Shown here: positions 56,140 to 64,000 of the stretch, piece by piece
Layout: each line of letters starts with the position of its first letter
Numbering within the stretch: position 1 is the stretch's first letter
Assembly (NCBI GenBank): GCA_949361645.1
Contig: OX442415.1
Coordinates: 23,045,790 to 23,109,789, forward strand
Source: Spongilla lacustris
Lineage: Eukaryota > Porifera > Demospongiae > Spongillida > Spongillidae
DNA: 64,000 nucleotides
Reading direction: 5' to 3'
Notes under the pieces: model-generated
Told to the model about the DNA's origin: nothing
Databases searched by the model: none
The model's input: only the letters and a program-made list of their open reading frames with translations
Translations under genes and position numbers: made by a program

Positions 56140-56754
56140 TCATAGTCTCGTACCCAGACCCTGATTCCCACAGCTGCGGATGGATTACATCACCGCTACG
56201 TGCTGTATACTCAATTTTGTCCCGCGATTACATAACATTATTATTCCTACGTCGGGAGGAATGCAGTGACGTATTATGAATATGTTTAGCGCCAGCACGA
56301 ATGCAATTAGTTAATTGATTAACGCAGAGGCCGGGGAGAAAGAACCAAACGTTTCCAAACAACGCTTCGCTCTTTGTCCTTCCTCCACCGCGCATCAAAT
56401 GCCCAAGGCAGAAACCGCTTGACAATGTGACTCCCATGCCAGTTGCAAGACATACGAAGACATCCCGATCCAGTAGTACGTCTACGATGATTGGAAAGTG
56501 TTTGTCGTATGCGTAAAACAACCCTTACGTCCACCGGCTCACTTGATCGTTCGCTGTACATCCTCCATCACCATCGCAATTACCAATAACTCCCAATAAT
56601 AACTAAGGTACGCAATTACTCCATACCTAGAATCTGATTGGTTCCCCAACATTCTGGTGACCGTGGACAGAATTGAGTGTACAGCAGTTCACCAAGACCA
56701 CGTAGCGGTGATGCCGCAGCTGTGGGAATCAGGGTCTGGGTACGAGACTAGATA
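56140..56754. mobile_element. MITE with about 85-bp terminal inverted repeats
   Basis: 56141-56222 (TAGTCTCGTACCCAGACCCT onward) is repeated as reverse complement at 56664-56754. The inverted repeats share a CACAGCTGCGG-CATCACCGCTACGTG core, with an 8-bp insert (ATGGATTA) in the left arm. The interior codes for nothing recognised. The termini TAGTCTCG...CGAGACTA recur near 60068-60080 and 60161-60178, so a family of such elements exists. A TA target duplication is possible but not distinguishable from the terminus. Confidence 0.8.
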
Positions 56755-56885
56755 AACAACGACGTCGATAACATAAAAAAGGCTGAACGATGTGTCATTT
56801 TAATTTGAAGATCATTTTAACCTCTCTAGCAGTATCTAATATCTATGGCAGCATCGACCATAGACGTGTGCATGCCACTCAGTAC

Positions 56886-59749
56886 CAGAGGCGGATCCAG
56901 GGGGGGGGGGGGGGGGGGGGGGGGGCTATGGGGGCTGTAGCCCCCCCCCCCTTTTGGATAAGTAACGAAAATAATTACGATTAATTAACTACATGTATAC
57001 GCGTTCAATTATTCCGATTCGTGCACGTGTTATGGAAGTTCCGAAGAAAAAGTTCAAGCAATCCATTTTGGACTTCTTTTCAAAAGATGTTCCTTGTTTT
57101 GATGAAGCACCAACTCCTTCATCTTGCTCTCTTGCAATTGATCGTGAGCCTTCTGTTCCCCCCGAGTCAAATACATCATTGCCTTCTCATGACGATGAAA
57201 ACAGCGACTGCGAGCCTACAGTGATGGGTTTGCCATCATCATCTGCAGAATCGATTTTCGATGATCATGGTACTCCAAGTGAGTCAAGCTGTGCTCAGCA
57301 AAGTATCCAGCTACCTGTACTTGGAACATGTGATGTAGGTAGCTTAAAGGTTAGTCTTAACCTATGTAGACTATCAGATGATGATAAGTACAATATTTTG
57401 ACTCATCTTGACCGCCCACAGAATTTTAACTTTCCAGCAGTCCGAGAAGGCCAACAATTAAGACGATTTAAAAGCTCCTGGTTTATTAAGTATAACTGGT
57501 TGACATACAGTAGATCGGAAAATGGAGGCTATTGTGCATATTGTTTATTATTTTCGTCATCAACCAAGAGGGGTGGCAGATTTGGAGCCCTAGTGGGAGC
57601 ACCATTACAAAAGTTCAAAAAAGCTTTAGAAATATTAGCACAGCATGAAGAAACAGAATACCATACAGATTCGTATTGCAAAACTACAGGTTTTCTTGAA
57701 AGAATGGTACACAGGTGTGTAAGTATCGATGCACAGCTTAACACACTACATGCAGCACAAATGGAAAGAAATAGAGTAATCTTGAAATCCATTACAACAT
57801 GTGTGGAGTTTTGTGGCCGACAAGGAATACCTTTAAGAGGACACAGAGATGATGCTAATGATCTACAAAGTGATGGAAACCATGGTAATTTTCAGGCCCT
57901 GCTTAAGTTCAGATGTGAATCTGGTGACACTGTTCTAGATGATCATTTAAAAAACTGCGCTAAAAATGCATCATATCGATCTAAAACTATACAAAATGAC
58001 ATAATTGAAATTTTAGGAAGCATGATAACAGAAAAGATAGTACAAGAGGTGGCTGAAGCTAAGTTCTTTTCTATTATTTGTGATGAAGTGCAAGATGTTG
58101 CATCAATTGAGCAAATAACATTCATTCTGAGATATGTACATAAAGAAGGTGACTGTTATGTAGTAAAGGAAAGTTTTATTGGTTTTAAAGAACAACATAG
58201 GGAGATGACAGGGGATACTATATCATCAACAATTCTCAAGATGATGGAGGAGCTAGGGGTAAATTGTGAAAATATACGAGGTCAAGGTTATGATGGAGGT
58301 GGATCAATGGCTGGTGTAAGAAAAGGAGCAAGTAGCATAATATTAAAAAAGTATCCATTGGCAACATATATTCATTGCTGCAGTCATCTGTTAAATCTAG
58401 CTATTGCCAGTTCATGTTCCCAACCTCTAGTTCGGAACATGATGGGTAGTGTGAGTGAAGTGTCAAAGTTTTTTGAACATGGAAAGAGACAAGACAAGTT
58501 AGCTGAAGTTATTGAATGTGGTTTACCAGAAGTCAAAAAGAAGAGAGTCAAACCTTTGTGCCGAACTAGATGGGTGGAGCGACATGATGCTCTAGAAGTA
58601 TTCGTAGATATGTATCCAGCTATTGTAGGATCACTACATGATATAGCATATGGGGACGATGCAATATCCTGGAATAGAGAAATTATGTCTAATGCAAATG
58701 GCCTGTTATCTGCTATTGAAAAGTTCTCTTTTCTTCTCACACTAATTATTGTTTTTAATGTACTTTGCTTTGTCAAAGGCATAACTGTTTTGCTTCAACA
58801 ACGATCTTTAGATATTGTCCAGGGCATTGAAATGATAAAGGATACTCAACCGCAGCTGCGTGAATTGAGAAGAGATATAGATGAGCGCCATAAAGTTTGG
58901 TTTGAATTTGCTGTAAGTACTGCTGAATTTGCTGGGACAGAGAGTTCTTCTATTCCACGTAGATGCAGCAAACAAACTCAAAGGGCAAATGTTGATGCAG
59001 AAGATCCTGAAGTATACTATAGAAGGGTATTGACGATTCCCTTTGTTGATCACCTTATTCAAGAGATGGAGGACAGATTTTCTACTAATGCAAACGTTGC
59101 AACACTTGGACTCTGTTTGGTTCCAAGTGTCATGATGAAGAGAAAAAACTGGAACTCAAATGTGGAACTATTGTCATCTCTTTATCAGTGTGACTTACCT
59201 TGTCCCCTCTCACTTGCTACTGAATTGCATTGTTGGAATCACAAGTTCTTATGCTGGGAACCCAGTAAGTTGCCTGACAGCCCAATCCAAGCTCTCAACG
59301 AATGTGACAACAGACTTTTCCCGAATATTTCTACTTTACTGAGAATACTGTGTACAATTCCCGTCACATCATGTGAGGCAGAAAGGTCATTCTCAGCTTT
59401 GCGTAGAATTAAACCATTTCTGAGAGCTACTATGACAGAAGCTAGACTTAGTGGCCTTACATCGTTGCACGTGCATCAAAATATTCAGGTTGACTTGAAC
59501 GATGCTGTAGACCGTTTTGGGAGGAAGCATCAGCGAAAACTTCAATTGCTATGAAACTATAAAACCGCATGTATTTTTATAATGCTATACCTGTATTAAC
59601 TTATGCGCACAAAGTGAAACATCGTTCCTACTTGAACCGAAATGGTATTTAAGTGGCTGTATGGTAGTGCCGGCGCCCCATGCACAGATTTAGAATGCAA
59701 CTGTTTTATAATAAGCCCCCCCCTTTCAAAAATCCTGGATCCGCCCCTG
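56886..59749 (+). mobile_element. hAT element, ZMYM1/Zaphod type, with intact transposase
   Basis: Starts CAGAGGCGGATCCAGG and ends CCTGGATCCGCCCCTG, near-perfect inverted termini. Both sides are directly flanked by CAGTAC (56880-56885 and 59750-59755). Only six bases match rather than the eight usual for hAT, so the duplication may have mutated or the end may be a few bases off. A 27-bp G-tract follows the left terminus and a C-tract (59716-59722) precedes the right one. The single open frame inside is uninterrupted. Confidence 0.85.
56993..59554 (+). CDS. hAT transposase, ZMYM1-like, 853 codons, uninterrupted
   Basis: A cut-and-paste transposase of the hAT superfamily, of the type domesticated as ZMYM1. 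The open frame starts at 56993. The second Met (57032, MEVPKKKFKQSILDFFSK) looks like the family's usual start (a short basic stretch and SILDFF), so the true protein may be 840 aa. A TTF-type zinc finger spans about residues 160-230 (SSWFIKYNWLTYS, GGYCAYCLLF, EYHTD). The catalytic RNase H fold follows, with D364 in IICDEVQD, D434 in GQGYDGGGSMAG, CCSHLLNLAIASS, RWVERHDAL and E795 in SCEAERSFSALRRIK, which also opens the C-terminal dimerisation domain (RLSGLTSLHVHQNI). There is no intron and no stop or frameshift. With both termini present, the element may be autonomous and recently active. Confidence 0.92.
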   Translation: MYTRSIIPIRARVMEVPKKKFKQSILDFFSKDVPCFDEAPTPSSCSLAIDREPSVPPESNTSLPSHDDENSDCEPTVMGLPSSSAESIFDDHGTPSESSCAQQSIQLPVLGTCDVGSLKVSLNLCRLSDDDKYNILTHLDRPQNFNFPAVREGQQLRRFKSSWFIKYNWLTYSRSENGGYCAYCLLFSSSTKRGGRFGALVGAPLQKFKKALEILAQHEETEYHTDSYCKTTGFLERMVHRCVSIDAQLNTLHAAQMERNRVILKSITTCVEFCGRQGIPLRGHRDDANDLQSDGNHGNFQALLKFRCESGDTVLDDHLKNCAKNASYRSKTIQNDIIEILGSMITEKIVQEVAEAKFFSIICDEVQDVASIEQITFILRYVHKEGDCYVVKESFIGFKEQHREMTGDTISSTILKMMEELGVNCENIRGQGYDGGGSMAGVRKGASSIILKKYPLATYIHCCSHLLNLAIASSCSQPLVRNMMGSVSEVSKFFEHGKRQDKLAEVIECGLPEVKKKRVKPLCRTRWVERHDALEVFVDMYPAIVGSLHDIAYGDDAISWNREIMSNANGLLSAIEKFSFLLTLIIVFNVLCFVKGITVLLQQRSLDIVQGIEMIKDTQPQLRELRRDIDERHKVWFEFAVSTAEFAGTESSSIPRRCSKQTQRANVDAEDPEVYYRRVLTIPFVDHLIQEMEDRFSTNANVATLGLCLVPSVMMKRKNWNSNVELLSSLYQCDLPCPLSLATELHCWNHKFLCWEPSKLPDSPIQALNECDNRLFPNISTLLRILCTIPVTSCEAERSFSALRRIKPFLRATMTEARLSGLTSLHVHQNIQVDLNDAVDRFGRKHQRKLQLL

Positions 59750-59755
59750 CAGTAC

Positions 59756-60066
59756 GACAGGTTTGAAAAGAACTAACTCGCGCTAAAAATCGCCTTCTTC
59801 TGTTTGTCCTTCAATGTCTCCACTCTCAGCTCTCAGTCTGTCATCGGGAAACGCTTGTTCGACCGTATCCACTCAGTGTGGGTCTCGGCCGACATATTTA
59901 CACTCAGTGTGGGTCTGGGTCGAGCCAATGGTGGCATATTTGTTTACGTACATACGTCATAATTAAAGTGCGCACGAATTCCAAGGTTTGGTATTGGTAC
60001 ACTTCCGCCCCATTCGAAACACGAGCGCGTGTTTATACATTATGCAATAAATATTGCGTCATATTG
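59756..60066. other. Short intergenic spacer
   Basis: Contains two copies of CACTCAGTGTGGGTCT (59870-59885 and 59899-59914) and otherwise nothing recognisable. Confidence 0.4.
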
Positions 60067-60275
60067 GTCTGGGAACAAGACTAAGCGTGCGACTACGTCA
60101 CGTTTATTGTGACCGCTACTGTACTCGTGTTATCCATATTACACAGTCATAAATCAAAATGGTCTGGGAACGAGACTAAGTGTGGCATAATAAAAAAAAA
60201 CGTCACGTTTTTTGTGACCGCTACTGTACTCGTGCAGTTATCCATATTACATAGAATGATAGACACAGTCATAAA
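60067..60275. repeat. About 100-bp direct repeat carrying MITE-like termini
   Basis: 60067-60158 and 60160-60275 each run GGTCTGGGAACRAGACTAAG, then CGTCACGTTT-TTGTGACCGC, TACTGTACTCGTG and TTATCCATATTACA. The opening motif matches the terminus of the MITE at 56140-56754 in opposite orientation, so this looks like duplicated ends of related elements. Confidence 0.75.
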
Positions 60276-60869
60276 CCATTGCATGGCCATATAGCGGGAA
60301 CTTGCTTCTGAATGTCAGCGAACGTAATATCGGAGAGTTAATATCGGAGAGTTGATATGTATCACATGATTTTTGCACATCATAAGCTTTCTCCCGCTGT
60401 ATCTATACTATTTGCAAAAGTTTCACCCTCAAATGTTTTCTCCTCTATATCTCAGAAGATCAGTATCACATACACTAAGAACCAAATTTTTAATGAACTT
60501 TGAACTATCATGCAACACGCTGCCAAGATGTAGGAATATTCCTGGAAGAGCATTTCTTTGGATTCAAATGTAATGATTAGTGTGCTTAATGAGGCTTCAA
60601 AGTCAACGTACATGTACATGACACGTATCGAAGATCACTAAATCCCTAAATGCTGAGGGCCGGATAGATAATTGTGGGAGGACTATTACTAATTCAATTC
60701 AAGCTAGGTGTAGGTCATTACACCTGACATGCTTTCCAGGAATGGGTGCTCACTGCAATCTTTTACGAGAATGTGAGAGTCTTGAGTCATAAACATGTGT
60801 AATCGATTATGATCATTGGTATATCGACCATACATGTACAGTATTTCAATTGTTAGAAGTAATAAGTTT
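60276..60869. other. Intergenic stretch without a recognisable gene
   Basis: AT-rich sequence with no motif or repeat of note up to the start of the UTP20-derived duplication. Confidence 0.45.
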
Positions 60870-61489
60870 TACATGGGCTACACAGAGGTGGGCATTACCT
60901 GGGGCCACACAGCTGTAGAGATAAGATAGTCAAGATAAGGAGTGTAGCAATAGTCCGGGAAGAGTGAAAAGGTCTGGGGATGAGAAAGTTTGCAGGTAAT
61001 ACACATGTACATGTAGATGGGACAGCATTGCCATGGCAACAGACCTCCGTCAGGTGGTTCATTGCAAGCTGACGAATCTGCTTCACAGAGTTAATGTAGA
61101 AAGGTTGTATCTGTGGAAGGAGGAGGGGCTAGATCACTGAGGCATGGGGCAAATGGGACAGGGGACTAGATATGGGGAAATGGGAACGGAAGAAGGGGGC
61201 TATATGTATTTGTATATGTGCATCACTCCATTGTCCCACGTGTAAACATGCTCCATATACTTTGCAATACACAGTATCGAAGCGAGAACATCACACTCCA
61301 AATTAAAACAGATCAATAAGAGTGTAAACATATGCTATCCACTTCATCACGTCATGACAAATACGTTGTATTTAGATGCACCTGCACACATGCGCAGTTC
61401 ACGCCTTAACTTCCAATTAACGCACACTATAGTCCCCATCTTACTATCAGTCGCTGGTGCTGTACACTTGAGGACAGGATGTGGTCTGG
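60870..61489 (-). pseudogene. Duplicated UTP20 segment: exons 30-31 and end of exon 29
   Basis: Matches 38590-39190 over its length with scattered substitutions and a few indels. Exon 31 (60899-60973, 75 bp) and exon 30 (61045-61110, 66 bp) keep exact lengths, open frames and splice sites. Their products differ from the parent at single residues (for example NHLTE for NRLTE). Only the 3' part of exon 29 is present (about 61448-61480) with a 9-bp deletion. No promoter or further exons follow in order, so no UTP20 product is expected. Confidence 0.9.
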
Positions 61490-61545
61490 TCCACCTAGCC
61501 ACACACACCATCAGAGGCCCCCCCCCCCACCCCTTTTGACCACAA
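61490..61545. repeat. Fragment of UTP20 intron 4 fused to the duplication
   Basis: CTGGTCCACCTAGCCACACA followed by CCATCAGAG, a C-tract and CCCCTTTTGACCA matches 49832-49890 inside UTP20 intron 4. It is joined directly to the exon 29 fragment, although the two lie more than 10 kb apart in the gene. Confidence 0.85.
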
Positions 61546-61585
61546 AGTTGAGCTACGACGAGATTAGTGCTAAGCCTAAGTTGGT

Positions 61586-62638
61586 GGTATACGTGTGTGC
61601 ATGTGCGTGTATGTGTGCATGTGTGTGTGCATGTATGTGTGTGTGTGCATGTGTGGCTCAGGTTGGTGACATCCTCACAGTACAGTTTGAGGAAGCCCCT
61701 TTACAGACAAGGGGACATATGATGCACATGTACATGTATGAAGACATAACCTCAAGTATGCATGCATGGTACAAAATGTAAATAGTGTATCAGATTGATA
61801 TCACTTGTACTTAAATAGCAACCAGAAGTCACTCAAGTGAGAAATTTCATCAAAATATGTTTGTTGAAATGATATTGGCAGAATCTTAACAAAACAGATG
61901 GCATTTTTACTCAACAGTAGAAGAGTTTTAATAGAACTAGATGAATTGCCAGTCAAAGTCAACTTTAAAGGGGAATGCACGGGAATGAGGTGAAGGGGTA
62001 CCACCTGAAGATCAAATCTAAGGTCACACATACTGTAAGAGTAAAGATGTGAAAAAATTCACATTTTACCTGAACAGTAGGCATTCTCGCTGAGTCTTAA
62101 GTGTTAAAAATGCAACTTGGTTAGACAGCAGTACAACCAATACATCTAGTCTGAGGTATTCATGCTCCTGTGTGCTGCATGTTGAGTAGCCGTACCCGTC
62201 CATATATCATTGTAAAAACAGTCGTCCAAACAGCAATCCAAATGTATATCTCAATTCTGTGGATTGAAATACATTTGGATTAGGAAAAGAATCCAACGTT
62301 TTTGCTCATTAACATTGGATTGATATGCAATCCTTCAATTCTAGATTGTAATTATTTGGACTGAGCTTTAATTAAACCTTTGAAATTCATTTGATATAGT
62401 GCCACACATTTCAAGACTTTCGTTTGATTTCTGCATCAAATCATATAGCTCCTTAACAATGAGCTTGTGTCCTAGAATGGCCTGCACTATGTATATACAC
62501 GTGAGCTCAGACCTTTAGCAAAAGGCATAATCTGTATGTTAGACCTTCTGATCTCATGAGAAGCCAATTAAAGTGTCTGGACACCTCCACAGTGGTTAAG
62601 GGGCATTAATTACAACTTCAGGAGTGACCTTGGTATAG
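61586..62638 (+). repeat. Segmental duplication, copy 2 (pairs with 51459-52426)
   Basis: Carries a decayed EEF1AKMT2 exon (61658-61720, VGDILTVQFEEAP, with a deletion before CAGACAAGGGGACATATGAT) and about 700 bp of flank shared with copy 1. At 62446-62520 it keeps AGCTCCTTAACAATGAGCTT and CCTAGAATGGCCTGCA, which correspond to UTP20 exon 51, then AGACCTTTAGCA from exon 50. Copy 1 keeps only the exon 50 part, so the parent block had both. Confidence 0.9.
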
Positions 62639-63194
62639 CCGGGAAGCCTAAGATGTACAATTAGCCTATAATGTTGCATGTACTGGTCCACACTATGGAC
62701 TGTGGGGTAGGAGGAGTACTAGAAACCTCATGACCACAGGGACCACAGCTACACCTGATGTACTCATCCAGAACTGGATTTGATAAGCATGTTCATGTAC
62801 ATGTAGATACAGAGAGGTGCCATTTTATATGCAGATCACATGTATTTATAGCTGGTGTGTAGAAAGGGCAGGATGCTTTTAATAGTCTGGAAATCCATAC
62901 AAAATGGATGTTTGCCTCTTCCCTGGGTTGAGGTGTACATGATCACCTCTCCTTATTACCCCCATCATGTTGTGTGACCATTTTAGGGGTTATTTTCTGG
63001 ATAGCAAAGCAACTACTTTGGAGTGGTGGGTATAAGAAATCCAACTACATGTATGTAGCAAAACGTGTTTCACTTATTCGTATATGCATGTGTAAGTGTA
63101 GTCTTCACAAAATTCATGTTCAAATACTACATAAAGTTGCAGCATTTCTGTTATGTACACCTTGCATCAGTGATGTAAAGCTGCGCTTCATCAT

Positions 63195-63872
63195 CTAACA
63201 ATACCCAGTGATTTGGCAAACTTTCTCGGCAGTCTGCAAGGATGATAAAGGTCAATTAAACACTTCAGGCTTGTTATTAGACCATTAAATATATCACTTA
63301 CAAATATTTTGATGGCCGCATCCCACATCTTGTCGAAGAAAAGTCCTACGATTTTTTCACACTTCGAATGGAGAAAAAATTATCAAATATACCTTCATTT
63401 AAAAACAATTCTTAAATGACTAGCTTACCAGCATATTGCCACCGCACACCCCTGTTATAACGAAAAGGACTTCTGCCTATTTGTAGGAATATCGATGATA
63501 AATCATTAATAATGAAGTTACATGTACCTTGAATTTATTTGCACTTTTCAGTCCAAAACCAACAATCTCTTTACATGTGAAGCATTGCAGTCCTTGCTCC
63601 TTCAGTACCTCTTGACGGAATCGCCGCTACATAAATTATGTGTTGTAAGAGAACTAGTACTTGAACAATTGCATGCACATAGATCAATTGTAACATACTT
63701 GATCCATTGCGTAGTCATAAGAGGTAGAGTCTAGCTGTTGGTCTACGACCTCATTGTTGTTCAAAGGCACTGCATCCTCTGTCTCCAGAAACTTTAACTT
63801 GCTGGCCTTATTGTTACGAAGAGCTTCAGCAGCAGCCAGAAGAGCACAGAGCAAAATGATTCCTTTTATCAT
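63195..63872 (-). CDS. Secreted saposin-B peptide, second intact copy, 139 aa
   Basis: Five exons on the minus strand: 63699-63872, 63528-63626, 63429-63476, 63302-63361 and 63195-63233. They have the same lengths (174, 99, 48, 60 and 39) and phases as the copy at 52580, with all splice sites intact. The signal peptide (MIKGIILLCALLAAAEAL) and the six saposin cysteines at 73, 76, 102, 108, 133 and 139 are conserved. Differences from the other copy cluster in the propeptide (R for S, A for P, K for N) and around the second cysteine (Q72, E78, F82 for K, A, L), plus F96 for S in exon 3. The core from exon 4 on is identical. This suggests recent duplication with possible diversification of the membrane-binding face. 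The predicted function is as for the first copy. Confidence 0.88.
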
Positions 63873-63920
63873 TTCTGGACTTTATTTTCTACAGTATGAA
63901 TGATCAACTAGTACTGCAAT

Positions 63921-63931
63921 TCCCTTATATT
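63921..63931 (-). promoter_or_regulatory. TATA box of the second saposin-like gene
   Basis: Reads AATATAAGGG on the minus strand, about 50 bp upstream of the start codon at 63872, the same place and context as in the first copy (52521-52529). Confidence 0.65.
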
Positions 63932-64000
63932 CTAAGGCAAGCGGAAATTATGTTCTCATGAGGAATTTTTTAATTACACTTGTTGAATCCTTTCCAAGTA

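Larger units (their letters stand above)
62641..64000. repeat. Inverted repeat arm B (pairs with 52448-53822)
   Basis: Reverse complement of 52448-53822, cut by the window end. The switch from direct to inverted match falls at 62639, next to the GACCTTGGTATAG shared by both copies. The saposin-bearing half of the duplicated block was therefore inverted in one of the two copies. Confidence 0.92.

Noticed and set aside
1..64000. tRNA or rRNA genes
   Set aside because: No cloverleaf-like or conserved rRNA stretch was noticed by eye; a tRNAscan/Infernal run would be needed to exclude short ones.

Overview
The window reads as a chromosomal segment from a marine invertebrate animal. It has spliced genes with many short GT-AG introns, abundant micro- and minisatellites, nested DNA transposons and decayed retroelements, and a scattered ACATGTAC palindrome. 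A sponge or cnidarian is my guess; the sequence alone does not settle the lineage.

Layout. 1-4261 is a 24-bp-unit satellite and its flanks. 5744-8702 is a hAT transposon with a perfect 8-bp target duplication and a broken transposase. 9726-10427 is a dead saposin-like gene. 10791-50821 (minus) is one complete 62-exon gene for UTP20, the HEAT-repeat scaffold of the small-subunit processome, 2764 aa with every intron phase consistent. Its introns hold most of the minisatellites. The 15-kb intron 33 (22387-37381) holds a transposable-element graveyard and one apparently intact 4.77-kb DNA transposon (23237-28005). That element encodes a five-exon, about 1313-aa zinc-finger protein whose acidic residues and 8-bp target duplication suggest a relative of P-element/THAP9 transposases. 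This is the least familiar system in the window.

Head-to-head with UTP20, about 120 bp from its start codon, lies a decayed EEF1AKMT2-like lysine methyltransferase gene (50943-51606, plus). Next is an intact saposin-B peptide gene (52580-53266, plus). 56886-59749 is a second hAT element (ZMYM1/Zaphod type) with an uninterrupted 853-codon transposase. 60870-64000 is a rearranged duplicate made of pieces of UTP20 and EEF1AKMT2 and a second intact saposin gene in inverted orientation (63195-63872, minus).

The host genes have separate roles: UTP20 acts in nucleolar 18S rRNA maturation, EEF1AKMT2 homologues methylate elongation factor eEF1A, and the saposin peptides look like secreted membrane-active (immune or digestive) proteins. 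Their arrangement is explained by segmental duplication, inversion and transposon insertion rather than by a shared pathway.
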